A model generated the notes under the pieces. That model saw nothing but the letters and a program-made list of their open reading frames with translations, searched no databases and had not been told where the DNA came from. DNA of 21,161 nucleotides, from contig DASYCT010000429.1 in the NCBI GenBank assembly GCA_036500065.1, positions 1-21,161 on the forward strand, written 5' to 3'. A program made the position numbers and the translations under genes. This document shows, one piece after another, positions 13,545 to 20,917 of this stretch; the stretch's first letter is position 1, and every line of letters begins with the position of its first letter. Source of the stretch: JACMLD01 sp036500065 (GTDB lineage: Bacteria; Bacteroidota; Bacteroidia; Chitinophagales; Chitinophagaceae).

Positions 13545-13575
13545 TTGACTTTGATCCGGGCCGGGCCTAGTTTTA
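13545..13575 (+). promoter_or_regulatory. Candidate promoter for the small beta-barrel gene
   Basis: TTG at 13545-13547 and TAGTTTTA at 13568-13575 are 20 bases apart and resemble the Bacteroidota -33/-7 pattern, with one mismatch in the -7 box. The predicted transcript start (about 13580) is roughly 15 bases before the ATG at 13596. A second TTG at 13542 would give 23-base spacing. Confidence 0.4.
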
Positions 13576-13597
13576 TGCCAATCAAATTAATTGGTAT
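13575..13597 (+). other. Inverted repeat overlapping the start codon at 13596
   Basis: CCAAT (13578-13582) and ATTGG (13590-13594) flank a seven-base AT-rich loop, and three more pairs (one G-U) extend the stem over the first two bases of the start codon. The resulting RNA hairpin of about 8 bp would hide the ATG and could modulate translation. As DNA it could be an operator just after the candidate promoter. Pairing is weak and the function is unproven. Confidence 0.3.
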
Positions 13598-14141
13598 GAA
13601 AAAAAGTCTTCTCCCGCTATTCATTGCATTTATTTTCCTTTCTCTTTCCGTCTCTGCGCAGGACGAAACCTACACAAAAGGTACAAACGTGGTCAGCGCC
13701 GGTTTAGGAATCGGTAGTTCTTTGGGCAGTTTTACCTATGGTTCCCAAAGTCCCGGCATCAGCCTGCAGTATGAACACGGAACATGGGAAGCTGGTCCCG
13801 GTGTCATCAGCCTTGGTGGCTATGTCGGTATCAAGAGCTATAAATATGCTTATAGCGGATACTCTTACAAATGGAACTATACCGTCGTCGGCGTACGCGG
13901 AGCTTATCACTATACCGGGTTCGATGTAAAGAACCTGGATGCTTATGGCGGCGCCATGCTGGCGTACAACGCGTTGAGCTACTCCGATAATTACAGCGGC
14001 GCTAAAGCCAGTTATGGCAGTACCGTGGGCCTGACAGTTTTCGTGGGTGGCCGCTATTACTTTGCGAGCCCATTGGGGGTTTTTGTCGAACTCGGCTATG
14101 GGGTGTCTTATCTTAACGTAGGGCTGGCGCTTAAATTCTAA
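13596..14141 (+). CDS. Small outer-membrane beta-barrel-like protein
   Basis: This 181-residue protein has a clear signal peptide (MKKSLLPLFIAFIFLSLSVSA, cleaved before QDE). The mature part alternates Gly/Ala/Tyr-rich strands such as VVSAGLGIG, ISLQYEHG, VISLGGYVGI and VVGVRGAYHY, and ends in VGLALKF. A terminal aromatic residue and alternating hydrophobic residues are typical of outer-membrane beta-barrels, here probably of about eight strands. Its role is unknown; related small barrels in Bacteroidota are mostly unnamed. I chose the ATG at 13596, which directly precedes the signal peptide. An in-frame ATG at 13482 would put 38 unrelated residues in front of it. It is convergent with the DUF2911 gene, with a long inverted repeat between them. 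Confidence 0.8.
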   Translation: MKKSLLPLFIAFIFLSLSVSAQDETYTKGTNVVSAGLGIGSSLGSFTYGSQSPGISLQYEHGTWEAGPGVISLGGYVGIKSYKYAYSGYSYKWNYTVVGVRGAYHYTGFDVKNLDAYGGAMLAYNALSYSDNYSGAKASYGSTVGLTVFVGGRYYFASPLGVFVELGYGVSYLNVGLALKF

Positions 14142-14166
14142 TCTTCACCAACTCCTGCTATATAGC

Positions 14167-14241
14167 GTGAGTAGTGAGTTGTCAGTAGTGAGTAGGGCCC
14201 CTGCCGGGCAAACCACTCACTACTGGCAACTGACGACTCAC
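14167..14241. repeat. Long imperfect inverted repeat between convergent genes
   Basis: Bases 14167-14193 pair with 14215-14241 over 27 positions with only two mismatches and one G-U. The loop contains a further 4-bp stem (GCCC 14197-14200 with GGGC 14206-14209). The arms are built from GTGAGT/AGTAGTGAGT-like units. It lies between the convergent genes ending at 14141 (+) and 14241 (-), and the right arm ends on the first base of the DUF2911 stop codon. It may act as a bidirectional terminator or be one copy of a dispersed intergenic repeat. No second copy was noticed in this window. Confidence 0.75.
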
Positions 14242-15359
14242 TAATTAATATCCTTTCCCTGTTGTAATAAGGTAGTCAGCCGGGCGATATTGTCCTTATT
14301 CAGCTTATCGGGAGCCTGGGCGCCTGCTTTTTGTATGAACTCCAGCGATTTCTTATAATCCCCCACCGCGGAATAACCTCTCGCCATACCCATATTGGTG
14401 GTGAACTCGTTGGGATGCTTGTCGTAATTCATCTTGAATGCGTCGAACGCCTCCTTATTCTTTTTCATTTGAACCAACGATCTTGCATACTGGTGTACTT
14501 CGTTTATTTTCCCCAAAGGAAGCGCTTCTTTCATAACGGCGGCTGCTTCATCGTTTTTGCCGAGTAATGTCAGTATCTGTGCTTTGGTGGAAAGCGTGGT
14601 GAAATTCTTATCACCCACTGTACGTTCGTTCAGCGATTCATTGGCCCATGCAAGTCCTTCTTCCAGGTCGGTTTTATTGGCTACGCAAAAACGGGCGGCC
14701 TGCTCCCATGCGGTCCAGTTAAATCCTTTGTCGCTGCGCAATTCGCGGCGGAAGGATTCCAGTTGTGTTTTTATGTAATCCACTTCTACTTTAAACGGTA
14801 TCATCAGCTTTTCCCATTCCAGGGCTACGGTAGCCGAATTGTCCGTTTCATTCAGGAATTCGTATTTCAGCCATTCTACGCTATGATCCATTGCCACGGG
14901 TTTTACTTTTACACGCAGGGCATCTTCCTTGTCGTCGTAGAAAAAGCTGCCCCAGGAAGTAGTGTTTTTGGAAAAGATAAGCGTGCATTCGTTGGGATCG
15001 TAGGCTACAAAAAATGCATATTTGCCGGCCGGTAGATCCTGTCCTTCGATTTTTACATCGGTACTGAATTGAATGGTGGTATTTTCATTCGAGCCTGCCC
15101 GCCAGGGAGCCGCTTTGCTGGTGCCAAAGCCCTGGTCGACATAGCCAACCGGGATTAAAGCACCCCAAATCTTTCCTTCCCGTCCTTTTACATGCGGGCG
15201 ATCATAATGGATGGTTACATCGGTAATGCCAATCCGTTCGCCTGTAGTAGCTTTCTTATTACCGCCATTGGGCATGGAAGAAAGCTGTGCAGTGGCGCTG
15301 TAGCAGAGGCCTGCCCCCATGATGATGGTAGCAAGCATAGTCCTGGTAAGATGTTTCAT
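14241..15359 (-). CDS. Exported DUF2911 protein with helical (TPR-like) C-terminal part
   Basis: This 372-residue protein has an N-terminal signal peptide (about 1-24: MKHLTRTMLATIIMGAGLCYSATA, cleaved before QLS). Residues 38-190 match the DUF2911 family of Bacteroidota: ITDVTIHYDRPHVKGR, IWGALIPVG, the WRAGSNENTTIQFSTDV block and LPAGKYAFF. The remainder (about 215-372) is helical, with repeating A-x-x-x-G/x-Y patterns like degenerate tetratricopeptide repeats (AEQA/ALEWANESL, AVMKEALPLG, NMGMARGYSAVGDYKKSLEFIQKA). The function is unknown; location is presumably periplasmic. I chose the ATG at 15359 because it begins the signal peptide; an ATG 48 codons upstream (15503) adds a non-conserved segment. 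Its stop (TAG) touches the inverted repeat at 14167-14241. It is divergent from the gene at 15566, with 206 bases of unassigned regulatory DNA between them. Confidence 0.85.
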   Translation of the reverse strand: MKHLTRTMLATIIMGAGLCYSATAQLSSMPNGGNKKATTGERIGITDVTIHYDRPHVKGREGKIWGALIPVGYVDQGFGTSKAAPWRAGSNENTTIQFSTDVKIEGQDLPAGKYAFFVAYDPNECTLIFSKNTTSWGSFFYDDKEDALRVKVKPVAMDHSVEWLKYEFLNETDNSATVALEWEKLMIPFKVEVDYIKTQLESFRRELRSDKGFNWTAWEQAARFCVANKTDLEEGLAWANESLNERTVGDKNFTTLSTKAQILTLLGKNDEAAAVMKEALPLGKINEVHQYARSLVQMKKNKEAFDAFKMNYDKHPNEFTTNMGMARGYSAVGDYKKSLEFIQKAGAQAPDKLNKDNIARLTTLLQQGKDIN

Positions 15360-15565
15360 ACGTGCAAAATTTTTAGGTTGATTAGTACTACTAAAGCTAA
15401 ATGACTCCGGGATGTCCTGCGCGGGATTTATAGCAGCGAAGGGTATTGCAGGATAAATGGAAAATCCTGTACATGAGCGAAGCCGGGCCCCTTTCCTTAA
15501 CAAGTTCTTAGTAAACCCTGCAAAGCCGTTGTAGTCAGACGATTGAATAAACTAAAGAAGAACAC

Positions 15566-16165
15566 ATGAAAAAGATACTTTTACTCAGCACCCTTGTTAT
15601 CGGCAGCGTTTTGATAAACAAAGCCAGCGCACAGGTGGATGTAAACGCCAATATCGGCGTACAACCTGAATGGGGTCCTTCGGGCTATGATAATGCAGCT
15701 TATTATTACCTGCCCGATATTGAAACTTATTATTGCGTGCCCACGCGTATGTTCACCTGGTTTGAAAACGGCCAATGGGTATCTTCTCCTTATTTGCCCG
15801 CATGTTATGCCAACTACGATTTATATTCAGGCTATAAGATAGTGCTCAATGAAAGAACGCCCTGGCTCCATTTCTATGATCACCGCCGGATATATGCCCC
15901 TTACCGTTACCGCCACGACCAGTTGTTAATAAGGGACGCCCGCGGTTATTATGGCGGTGGACGCGCGAATTATGGACGTGCCGGCTACGAACGTGCAACT
16001 TACGGACATGCTGATTATAGCTATAACAACTATGGTCGCGGCAACTATGCACATTCTAATTATGGTGGCGGCCGTGTGGTAGAAAGACGCGATGAGGGCC
16101 ACAGGGGTCGTGTCGTTGAACGCAGGGAAGATCATGGAAGAAGTAATGATCGTGGACGGAGATAA
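15566..16165 (+). CDS. Exported protein with Tyr/Gly/Arg-rich tail
   Basis: This is a 199-residue protein. Residues 1-22 (MKKILLLSTLVIGSVLINKASA) form a signal peptide. Residues 30-125 resemble an unnamed Bacteroidota family of small exported proteins: QPEWGPSGYD, AYYYLPDIETYYCVP, WFENGQWVSSPYLP, YDLYSGYKIVLNER. The tail (about 126-199) is low complexity, with repeated YG/GY/NYG units (ANYGRAGYERATYGHADYSY) and two copies of GRVVERR separated by DEGHR, ending in Arg. It may be envelope- or surface-associated, with the tail binding nucleic acid, metal or polymer, but this is speculation. It ends 8 bases from the convergent pdxJ. No convincing promoter was found in the 206 bases upstream. Confidence 0.75.
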   Translation: MKKILLLSTLVIGSVLINKASAQVDVNANIGVQPEWGPSGYDNAAYYYLPDIETYYCVPTRMFTWFENGQWVSSPYLPACYANYDLYSGYKIVLNERTPWLHFYDHRRIYAPYRYRHDQLLIRDARGYYGGGRANYGRAGYERATYGHADYSYNNYGRGNYAHSNYGGGRVVERRDEGHRGRVVERREDHGRSNDRGRR

Positions 16166-16173
16166 AAAAATGT

Positions 16174-16890
16174 TTATCCAAGCTGGCGTTTATACAACTG
16201 TATCGCATTCTCATATCCCAGGTACAGCGCATCGCAAATGAGCGCGTGGCCGATGGATACTTCCAGCAAACCCGGTATATGCTGCGCAAAATATTGCAGG
16301 TTGTGAAGATCAAGATCATGACCTGCATTGATGCCCAATCCAAGTTCTACCGCTTTTTTGGCGGCGGTGACATAGGGGCGAATAGCCTCTGCACGATTTT
16401 GATGATAATGAGTGGCATAGCCTTCCGTGTACAGCTCGATACGGTCGGCGCCGGTAGCCAGCGCCCCTTCCACCATCTCCACCACGGGGTCCACGAAAAC
16501 AGATACGCGAATGCCCGCTTTTTGAAATACGTTGATCATTTCCTTTAGATAGTCCCTGTGCCGGATGGTATCCCAGCCGTGGTCGGAGGTAAGCTGTCCT
16601 TCGGCATCGGGTACGAGGGTCACCTGCTGCGGCTTGGTTTCCAGCACGAGGTCGATGAACTTCTGCTCGCGGCAATTGCCTTCTATATTGAACTCGGTCG
16701 TGATGATCTTTTTTATCTCGCGTACATCGTTGTAGCGTATATGCCGTTCGTCGGGACGGGGGTGGACGGTGACACCGTCGGCGCCAAACAACTGCGCGTC
16801 TACAGCAGCCTTTACCACATCGGGATTATTGCCGCCGCGGCTGTTGCGGATGGTGGCGAATTTGTTGATGTTTACACTCAGCTTTGTCAT
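16174..16890 (-). CDS. pdxJ: Pyridoxine 5'-phosphate synthase
   Basis: This enzyme condenses 1-deoxy-D-xylulose 5-phosphate with 3-hydroxy-1-aminoacetone phosphate to give pyridoxine 5'-phosphate (the DXP-dependent vitamin B6 route). It is a 238-residue (beta/alpha)8 barrel. Catalytic and substrate residues are visible: VHPRPDERHI (His43, Arg45), FNIEGN (Glu70), IELYTEGYA (Glu152) and NAGHDLDLHNL (His191). The C-terminal VSIGHALICDALYLG is also typical. It begins 13 bases downstream of the TonB-dependent receptor gene stop, and so is probably transcribed with it. PLP made by this route is the cofactor of TrpB and of HisC, but that link is only thematic. Confidence 0.97.
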   Translation of the reverse strand: MTKLSVNINKFATIRNSRGGNNPDVVKAAVDAQLFGADGVTVHPRPDERHIRYNDVREIKKIITTEFNIEGNCREQKFIDLVLETKPQQVTLVPDAEGQLTSDHGWDTIRHRDYLKEMINVFQKAGIRVSVFVDPVVEMVEGALATGADRIELYTEGYATHYHQNRAEAIRPYVTAAKKAVELGLGINAGHDLDLHNLQYFAQHIPGLLEVSIGHALICDALYLGYENAIQLYKRQLG

Positions 16891-16903
16891 GGCGCAAAAT
16901 TAC

Positions 16904-19393
16904 TTAAAACCTTGCTACCAATTTTACATTCAGCAATCGCGGCGTAAGACGGTTAGGAATGGTATAAGTAGTGTTGGAGAAATCTTTGATCAGCAGGTAC
17001 GAGATGGTGTTGGCCCGGTCGATGATATTAAAGATTTCAAGCGTGGCCCAGATATTTTCAAACTCCCTGAACGGGCTGTGGCTGCGGCGCTTGCTTTTAT
17101 CACTGTCGAGCAGCAGGGCGCTAAAGCCCATATCGATGCGGATATAAGGGTCGATAAACAGTGCATCGCGGTATTTTACGCTGCCGGGGATATTGTAGGG
17201 AAGATTACTGCCGTAAATGGTATTGATATAAACTTTGAGGTTTTTGTTGGTGGAAAGATAGTCCTGGAAGAACATGCCAAAGGTGAGCAGGCGGTCGCTC
17301 GGGCGTCTCACCCATCCCTGGTGCATGAGCGTACTATCGACGGGTTTATTCACTGAGTCCAGCGTGTAGTTGTAATAGGTAGCCCCGGCAATTTTTTCTT
17401 TGGTGTTCATGATGCCAAAGCTGATCCAGCTTTCCGCATCTTTTACCAGTTCGCCAAACAGGCGCATTTCAAGTCCCATCGCGTATGCCCTGGCATTGTT
17501 CTCTCCAAAGTATTGGATCTTCACGTTGTCAATATCGTAGGGGTCCACATCATGCATGCCTTTATAGTACGCTTCGGTGGTCATGCGCATGGGTCTTCCG
17601 CCCATCCCGATAAAATTATAATCGAATCCCCCGCTGACCTGCCAGCTTTTCTGGGCCAGCAGTCCGCGGTTGATGGTGCCGTCATAGCGGCGCAGTTCGC
17701 GGTAAAAAGGCGGCTGGTCGTAAATACCTCCCGCGCCGCGGAATATAATATCCTTTTTCCATTTGGAAGGCTTCCACGAAAAACCGACACGGGGAGAAAT
17801 CAGCAGCTCGTTGTTGAGATCGTTGTAGTTGAACCGCATGCCTGCCTGCAGGGTGAAATCGGAAGAATCATGAAAAGCGATATTGTCCTGTACAAAACCA
17901 CTGAGGCGGTTAATCGTAAGATCGGCTTTCGACTTTAGCACGCTGAACAGGGCGAGTTGCGAGGAACTGTACGGCAATGAATAACCCGCCGAATCCTGGT
18001 ATTGCCATTCGTTCAACTGGTCGTGCACGATTTGGTGGTCGGCGCTGGCGCCCCATTGAATAAAATGACGTCCTTTTTCCAGGTAACCTTTATGGCTGAG
18101 GTTCCACACATCGATGTCGAGTTTATCACGCGTGTAATTCTGAAACACACCTGCCCCAAGCGGGTTGGTAATCAAACCGAAAGTGGAGCTGCTCTGGTCA
18201 AAATCACGCTCGCCGAAAAGATAGGTGCCGGTGATATCCTCGGTTTGCTGTTCATTGTCACGGAAGAAACTGGTCATCCATTTCAGTTTCAGGTTTTTCC
18301 GCACCTGTTGTGTGACCGACAGGCCGAGCATATCCGTGTTGTAATGATCTTTTTCCTGCCCGTCGAAATAGATGTCGAGACCCAAGTTGGCGGTGAAATA
18401 AGGAGAGAATACCGAAGATGTCTGTTGTGAAAACTCGGGTATCAGCGTGAACTTGGTTTGCGAGAAATTGCCCAATAGTTCCGCGCTTAGCTTATCGTTG
18501 AACTGGTAGGTGAGATAAGCCTGCAGGTCGTACGAGGAAGGAATATAAATCCCTTTTGTTTCCTGGCTGCTGAGCAGGTTGGCATTGCTTTTATTGCGGG
18601 CGCCGATATTGTAGGTGAATTTCTTTTTGGCACCCGCCACGCCTTCCAGGTGCATTCCCTGTTCCAGCAGGCCCACATAAGCGGAACCGCCAAACTGTTT
18701 AGGTTTTTTGTATTGAATATCCAGCACGCTGCTCATCTTGTCACCATAGCGGGCCTGGAAACCACCGTTGTAGAAGCTGACGCTGCGCGTCATTTCGGGA
18801 TTGATAAAACTAAGCCCTTCCTGCTGGCCGTTGCTGACAAGATAGGGGCGGAAGACCTCGAAGTCGTTTACGTAGATCAGGTTTTCATCGTAATTGCCAC
18901 CCCGGACGGAGTAATTGGAAGTCAGCTCATTGTTGGAGCCGACAAAGACTTTTATCAGGCTTTCGATACCGCCGAGGGGGGAGGGGATGTTAATGGCCTG
19001 CTTGGGATTGATGGATACCAGTCCCGCTTCCCGCCGCTGCCGCTGGTCGGTGACCACCACTTCCTGCAGGGCCCTGGCACTGCGATCCATGCGGATCACG
19101 ACAGTTTCATGTTCATTATCGTTCAGCAGGAAATTGCGTTGTTCGGTATGGTAGCCGGTATAGGTGAACACGAGCGCCAGCGCTTTATCGGCCGTGACTC
19201 TCAGGCTAAAGGTGCCGGAATCGGTCGTGGCGATACCGTTGTTTCTTCCTAAAATGGTGACGGTTACTTTGGCGAGGGGATTTTCATTTTCATCCAGCAC
19301 TTTGCCGGATATAAAAGCCGTTTTTTTCTGGCTCCACGCAACGACAGATAGCAACGATAAAGAAAGCAGTAAGAATGATGTACGTAACGGCAT
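16904..19393 (-). CDS. TonB-dependent outer-membrane receptor with carboxypeptidase-regulatory-like domain
   Basis: This 829-residue protein has a signal peptide (about 1-22, FLLLSLSLLSVVAWSQ), a CarboxypepD-regulatory-like domain (about 28-110, ISGKVLDENENPLAKVTVTI...DSGTFSLRV), then a plug (about 115-230) with EVVVTDQRQRREAG, SVRGGNYDENLIYVND and the plug end FYNGGFQARYGDKMSSVLDI, and a long C-terminal barrel ending in LNVKLVARF. It takes up an unknown substrate using energy from TonB-ExbBD. No SusD-like partner gene is adjacent, so it is not a classic SusCD glycan system. pdxJ follows 13 bases later in the same direction. Candidate promoter boxes lie just upstream (19422-19451). The ATG at 19393 begins the signal peptide. 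Confidence 0.93.
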   Translation of the reverse strand: MPLRTSFLLLSLSLLSVVAWSQKKTAFISGKVLDENENPLAKVTVTILGRNNGIATTDSGTFSLRVTADKALALVFTYTGYHTEQRNFLLNDNEHETVVIRMDRSARALQEVVVTDQRQRREAGLVSINPKQAINIPSPLGGIESLIKVFVGSNNELTSNYSVRGGNYDENLIYVNDFEVFRPYLVSNGQQEGLSFINPEMTRSVSFYNGGFQARYGDKMSSVLDIQYKKPKQFGGSAYVGLLEQGMHLEGVAGAKKKFTYNIGARNKSNANLLSSQETKGIYIPSSYDLQAYLTYQFNDKLSAELLGNFSQTKFTLIPEFSQQTSSVFSPYFTANLGLDIYFDGQEKDHYNTDMLGLSVTQQVRKNLKLKWMTSFFRDNEQQTEDITGTYLFGERDFDQSSSTFGLITNPLGAGVFQNYTRDKLDIDVWNLSHKGYLEKGRHFIQWGASADHQIVHDQLNEWQYQDSAGYSLPYSSSQLALFSVLKSKADLTINRLSGFVQDNIAFHDSSDFTLQAGMRFNYNDLNNELLISPRVGFSWKPSKWKKDIIFRGAGGIYDQPPFYRELRRYDGTINRGLLAQKSWQVSGGFDYNFIGMGGRPMRMTTEAYYKGMHDVDPYDIDNVKIQYFGENNARAYAMGLEMRLFGELVKDAESWISFGIMNTKEKIAGATYYNYTLDSVNKPVDSTLMHQGWVRRPSDRLLTFGMFFQDYLSTNKNLKVYINTIYGSNLPYNIPGSVKYRDALFIDPYIRIDMGFSALLLDSDKSKRRSHSPFREFENIWATLEIFNIIDRANTISYLLIKDFSNTTYTIPNRLTPRLLNVKLVARF

Positions 19394-19421
19394 TGCTATT
19401 GGATAACGATGTATGGGCCAG

Positions 19422-19451
19422 CAATATTACAGAAATAAACCTTTTATCCAA
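19422..19451 (-). promoter_or_regulatory. Candidate promoter for the TonB-dependent receptor gene
   Basis: Read on the - strand, TTG (19451-19449) is followed after 19 bases by TAATATTG (19429-19422), one mismatch from TAnnTTTG. The start of transcription would be around 19417, about 23 bases before the ATG at 19393. The -33 box lies inside the last codons of the methyltransferase gene. Confidence 0.45.
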
Positions 19452-20208
19452 CTATTCTGCCGAGTCGCATAAAAACAGGAAAGCTAAACCCCTGTTCCCC
19501 GTTGACGCCCCGGTCGGTTGACCCTTGCCAAAGGGTGGAAAGCCGGTCGGCAAATGCATCGACCGGGTTATAGCCATTGGCCTTGATAAAATGTTGTACG
19601 CTGCTCCATGAATTGAGATAGCCGGGCAAATCGTCCCGCTGCCATTGTACATGGATGGAAAACTCCGGGGTGGTTAATTCCTCGTATGGGAACGGAACGG
19701 TTTGATAGTAATCATCCACGTATTTCCGTTCCGCATCCCAATAGCTGCCTACAGTTTTTGTATAAAACTCCCGGATAAGGGCATTGACAGCCTCGTCGGC
19801 GCATTGCGGGATATTATATCCCCATACGGCTATAACGGCGCCGGGTCTGGCAACCCGCCTTACTTCCTTTTCAAACGCGTCGAATTGAAACCAGTGATAG
19901 GCCTGCGCGACGGTGATGAGATCAAAAGACCGGTCGGGAAAATCGGTTTTTTCAGCCGGACTTACCGAGTACCGGATATTGCCGGCCGGAACAGCCTGCT
20001 GCAATTGTTTTTCGCTGGTATCGGTCGCCAGCACCTGTTCAAAATAAGGAGCCAGTAATACCGCGGCCTGCCCATTGCCCGTAGCACAATCCCAGGCTGC
20101 TTGCCTGCCGGGGGTAAAAGAGAGGATATAATCGATCAGTTCCGCCGGGTAGGTGGGGCGGTATTTTGCGTAAGTGGATGCTTGTTTAGAAAAAAGGTCT
20201 TTACTCAT
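19444..20208 (-). CDS. Class I SAM-dependent methyltransferase
   Basis: This 254-residue protein has the Rossmann-fold methyltransferase motifs: motif I AWDCATGNGQAAVLL (Asp40, Gly44-Gly46), LATDTSEKQL (acidic loop residue Asp63), and the post-motif block RSFDLITVAQAYHWFQFDAFEKEVRRVARPGAVIAVWGY. The N-terminal LFSKQASTYAKYRPTYP is characteristic of a subgroup of class I methyltransferases found widely in bacteria and fungi, whose substrates are mostly unknown. It lies 20 bases after rpe in the same direction and so is probably in an operon with rpe and the TPR protein. The start at 20208 matches the family N-terminus. The substrate cannot be inferred. Confidence 0.9.
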   Translation of the reverse strand: MSKDLFSKQASTYAKYRPTYPAELIDYILSFTPGRQAAWDCATGNGQAAVLLAPYFEQVLATDTSEKQLQQAVPAGNIRYSVSPAEKTDFPDRSFDLITVAQAYHWFQFDAFEKEVRRVARPGAVIAVWGYNIPQCADEAVNALIREFYTKTVGSYWDAERKYVDDYYQTVPFPYEELTTPEFSIHVQWQRDDLPGYLNSWSSVQHFIKANGYNPVDAFADRLSTLWQGSTDRGVNGEQGFSFPVFMRLGRIVG

Positions 20209-20228
20209 TGACTATGGTTGATGATCCT

Positions 20229-20882
20229 CTATCGCTCCAGCGCTTTCAGCTTGCGGATGGTTTCTTTGGGATTGGCGGAACTGAAAACCGTATTACCCGC
20301 CACGAGTGCGTCGGCGCCGGCATTTACCACCATCTGGGCATTGTCGACCGTAATGCCGCCATCTATTTCAATTTTCACATGCAGCCCGCGTTCACTGATC
20401 ATCCGCTTCAGGTCCCTTATTTTTTGCAGGGTATGGGGAATAAACGACTGGCCTCCGAAACCCGGGTTTACACTCATGAGCAGCACATGGTCGATGTCCT
20501 GTAGCACATCTTTCAATGCGTCCACGGGAGTATGGGGGTTGAGGGCTACCCCTGCCTTCATGCCCAGTATTTTTATCTGCTGGATATTCCGGTGCAGGTG
20601 TGGGCAGGCTTCGATATGAACGGTGAGCATATCGGCGCCCGCATGCTTGAACGCTTCGGTGTATTTTTCCGGTTCGAGTATCATCAGGTGCACATCGCAG
20701 GGCTTTTTGGCCGCCTTGCGTATTTGCTCAATCACCGGCAGCCCGAAACTGATATTGGGCACAAAGCGCCCGTCCATCACGTCCAGGTGAAACCAGTCCG
20801 CATGACTTTCGTTGACAAGGGTACATACGTCCTGCAGGTGCAGAAAATCGGCGGCTAAAAGAGAAGGGGCGATGATTGGCAT
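20229..20882 (-). CDS. rpe: Ribulose-phosphate 3-epimerase
   Basis: This enzyme interconverts ribulose 5-phosphate and xylulose 5-phosphate in the pentose phosphate pathway. It is a 217-residue (beta/alpha)8 barrel. Family residues are Ser7 in IIAPSLLAADF, the metal ligands His32 and Asp34 in WFHLDVMDGRFVPN, His65 in DVHLMILEPE, the loop LMSVNPGFGGQSF, and the catalytic Asp174 in IEIDGGI, with AGNTVF at the phosphate site. The length is normal. The start codon at 20882 gives the standard N-terminus MPIIAPS. It sits between a TPR protein gene (35 bases upstream) and a methyltransferase gene (20 bases downstream). Confidence 0.97.
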   Translation of the reverse strand: MPIIAPSLLAADFLHLQDVCTLVNESHADWFHLDVMDGRFVPNISFGLPVIEQIRKAAKKPCDVHLMILEPEKYTEAFKHAGADMLTVHIEACPHLHRNIQQIKILGMKAGVALNPHTPVDALKDVLQDIDHVLLMSVNPGFGGQSFIPHTLQKIRDLKRMISERGLHVKIEIDGGITVDNAQMVVNAGADALVAGNTVFSSANPKETIRKLKALER

Positions 20883-20917
20883 GAAAAAAAGTGCTATGGA
20901 TGAATAATTATTGAAGG

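Noticed and set aside
13482..13595. N-terminal extension of the beta-barrel protein
   Set aside because: It would place 38 unrelated residues before an obvious signal peptide and would span the candidate promoter.
15360..15503. N-terminal extension of the DUF2911 protein
   Set aside because: It would put 48 residues before the signal peptide; the ATG at 15359 is far more likely.
15360..15565. Search for promoters, small RNAs or a riboswitch in the divergent spacer
   Set aside because: Only weak -7-like octamers without matching -33 boxes and short scattered inverted repeats (for example TCCTGC/GCAGGA) were seen; nothing was supportable.
16904..19393. Possible SusC of a glycan-uptake locus
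   Set aside because: No SusD-like gene or glycan enzymes are nearby, so it is called a generic TonB-dependent receptor.
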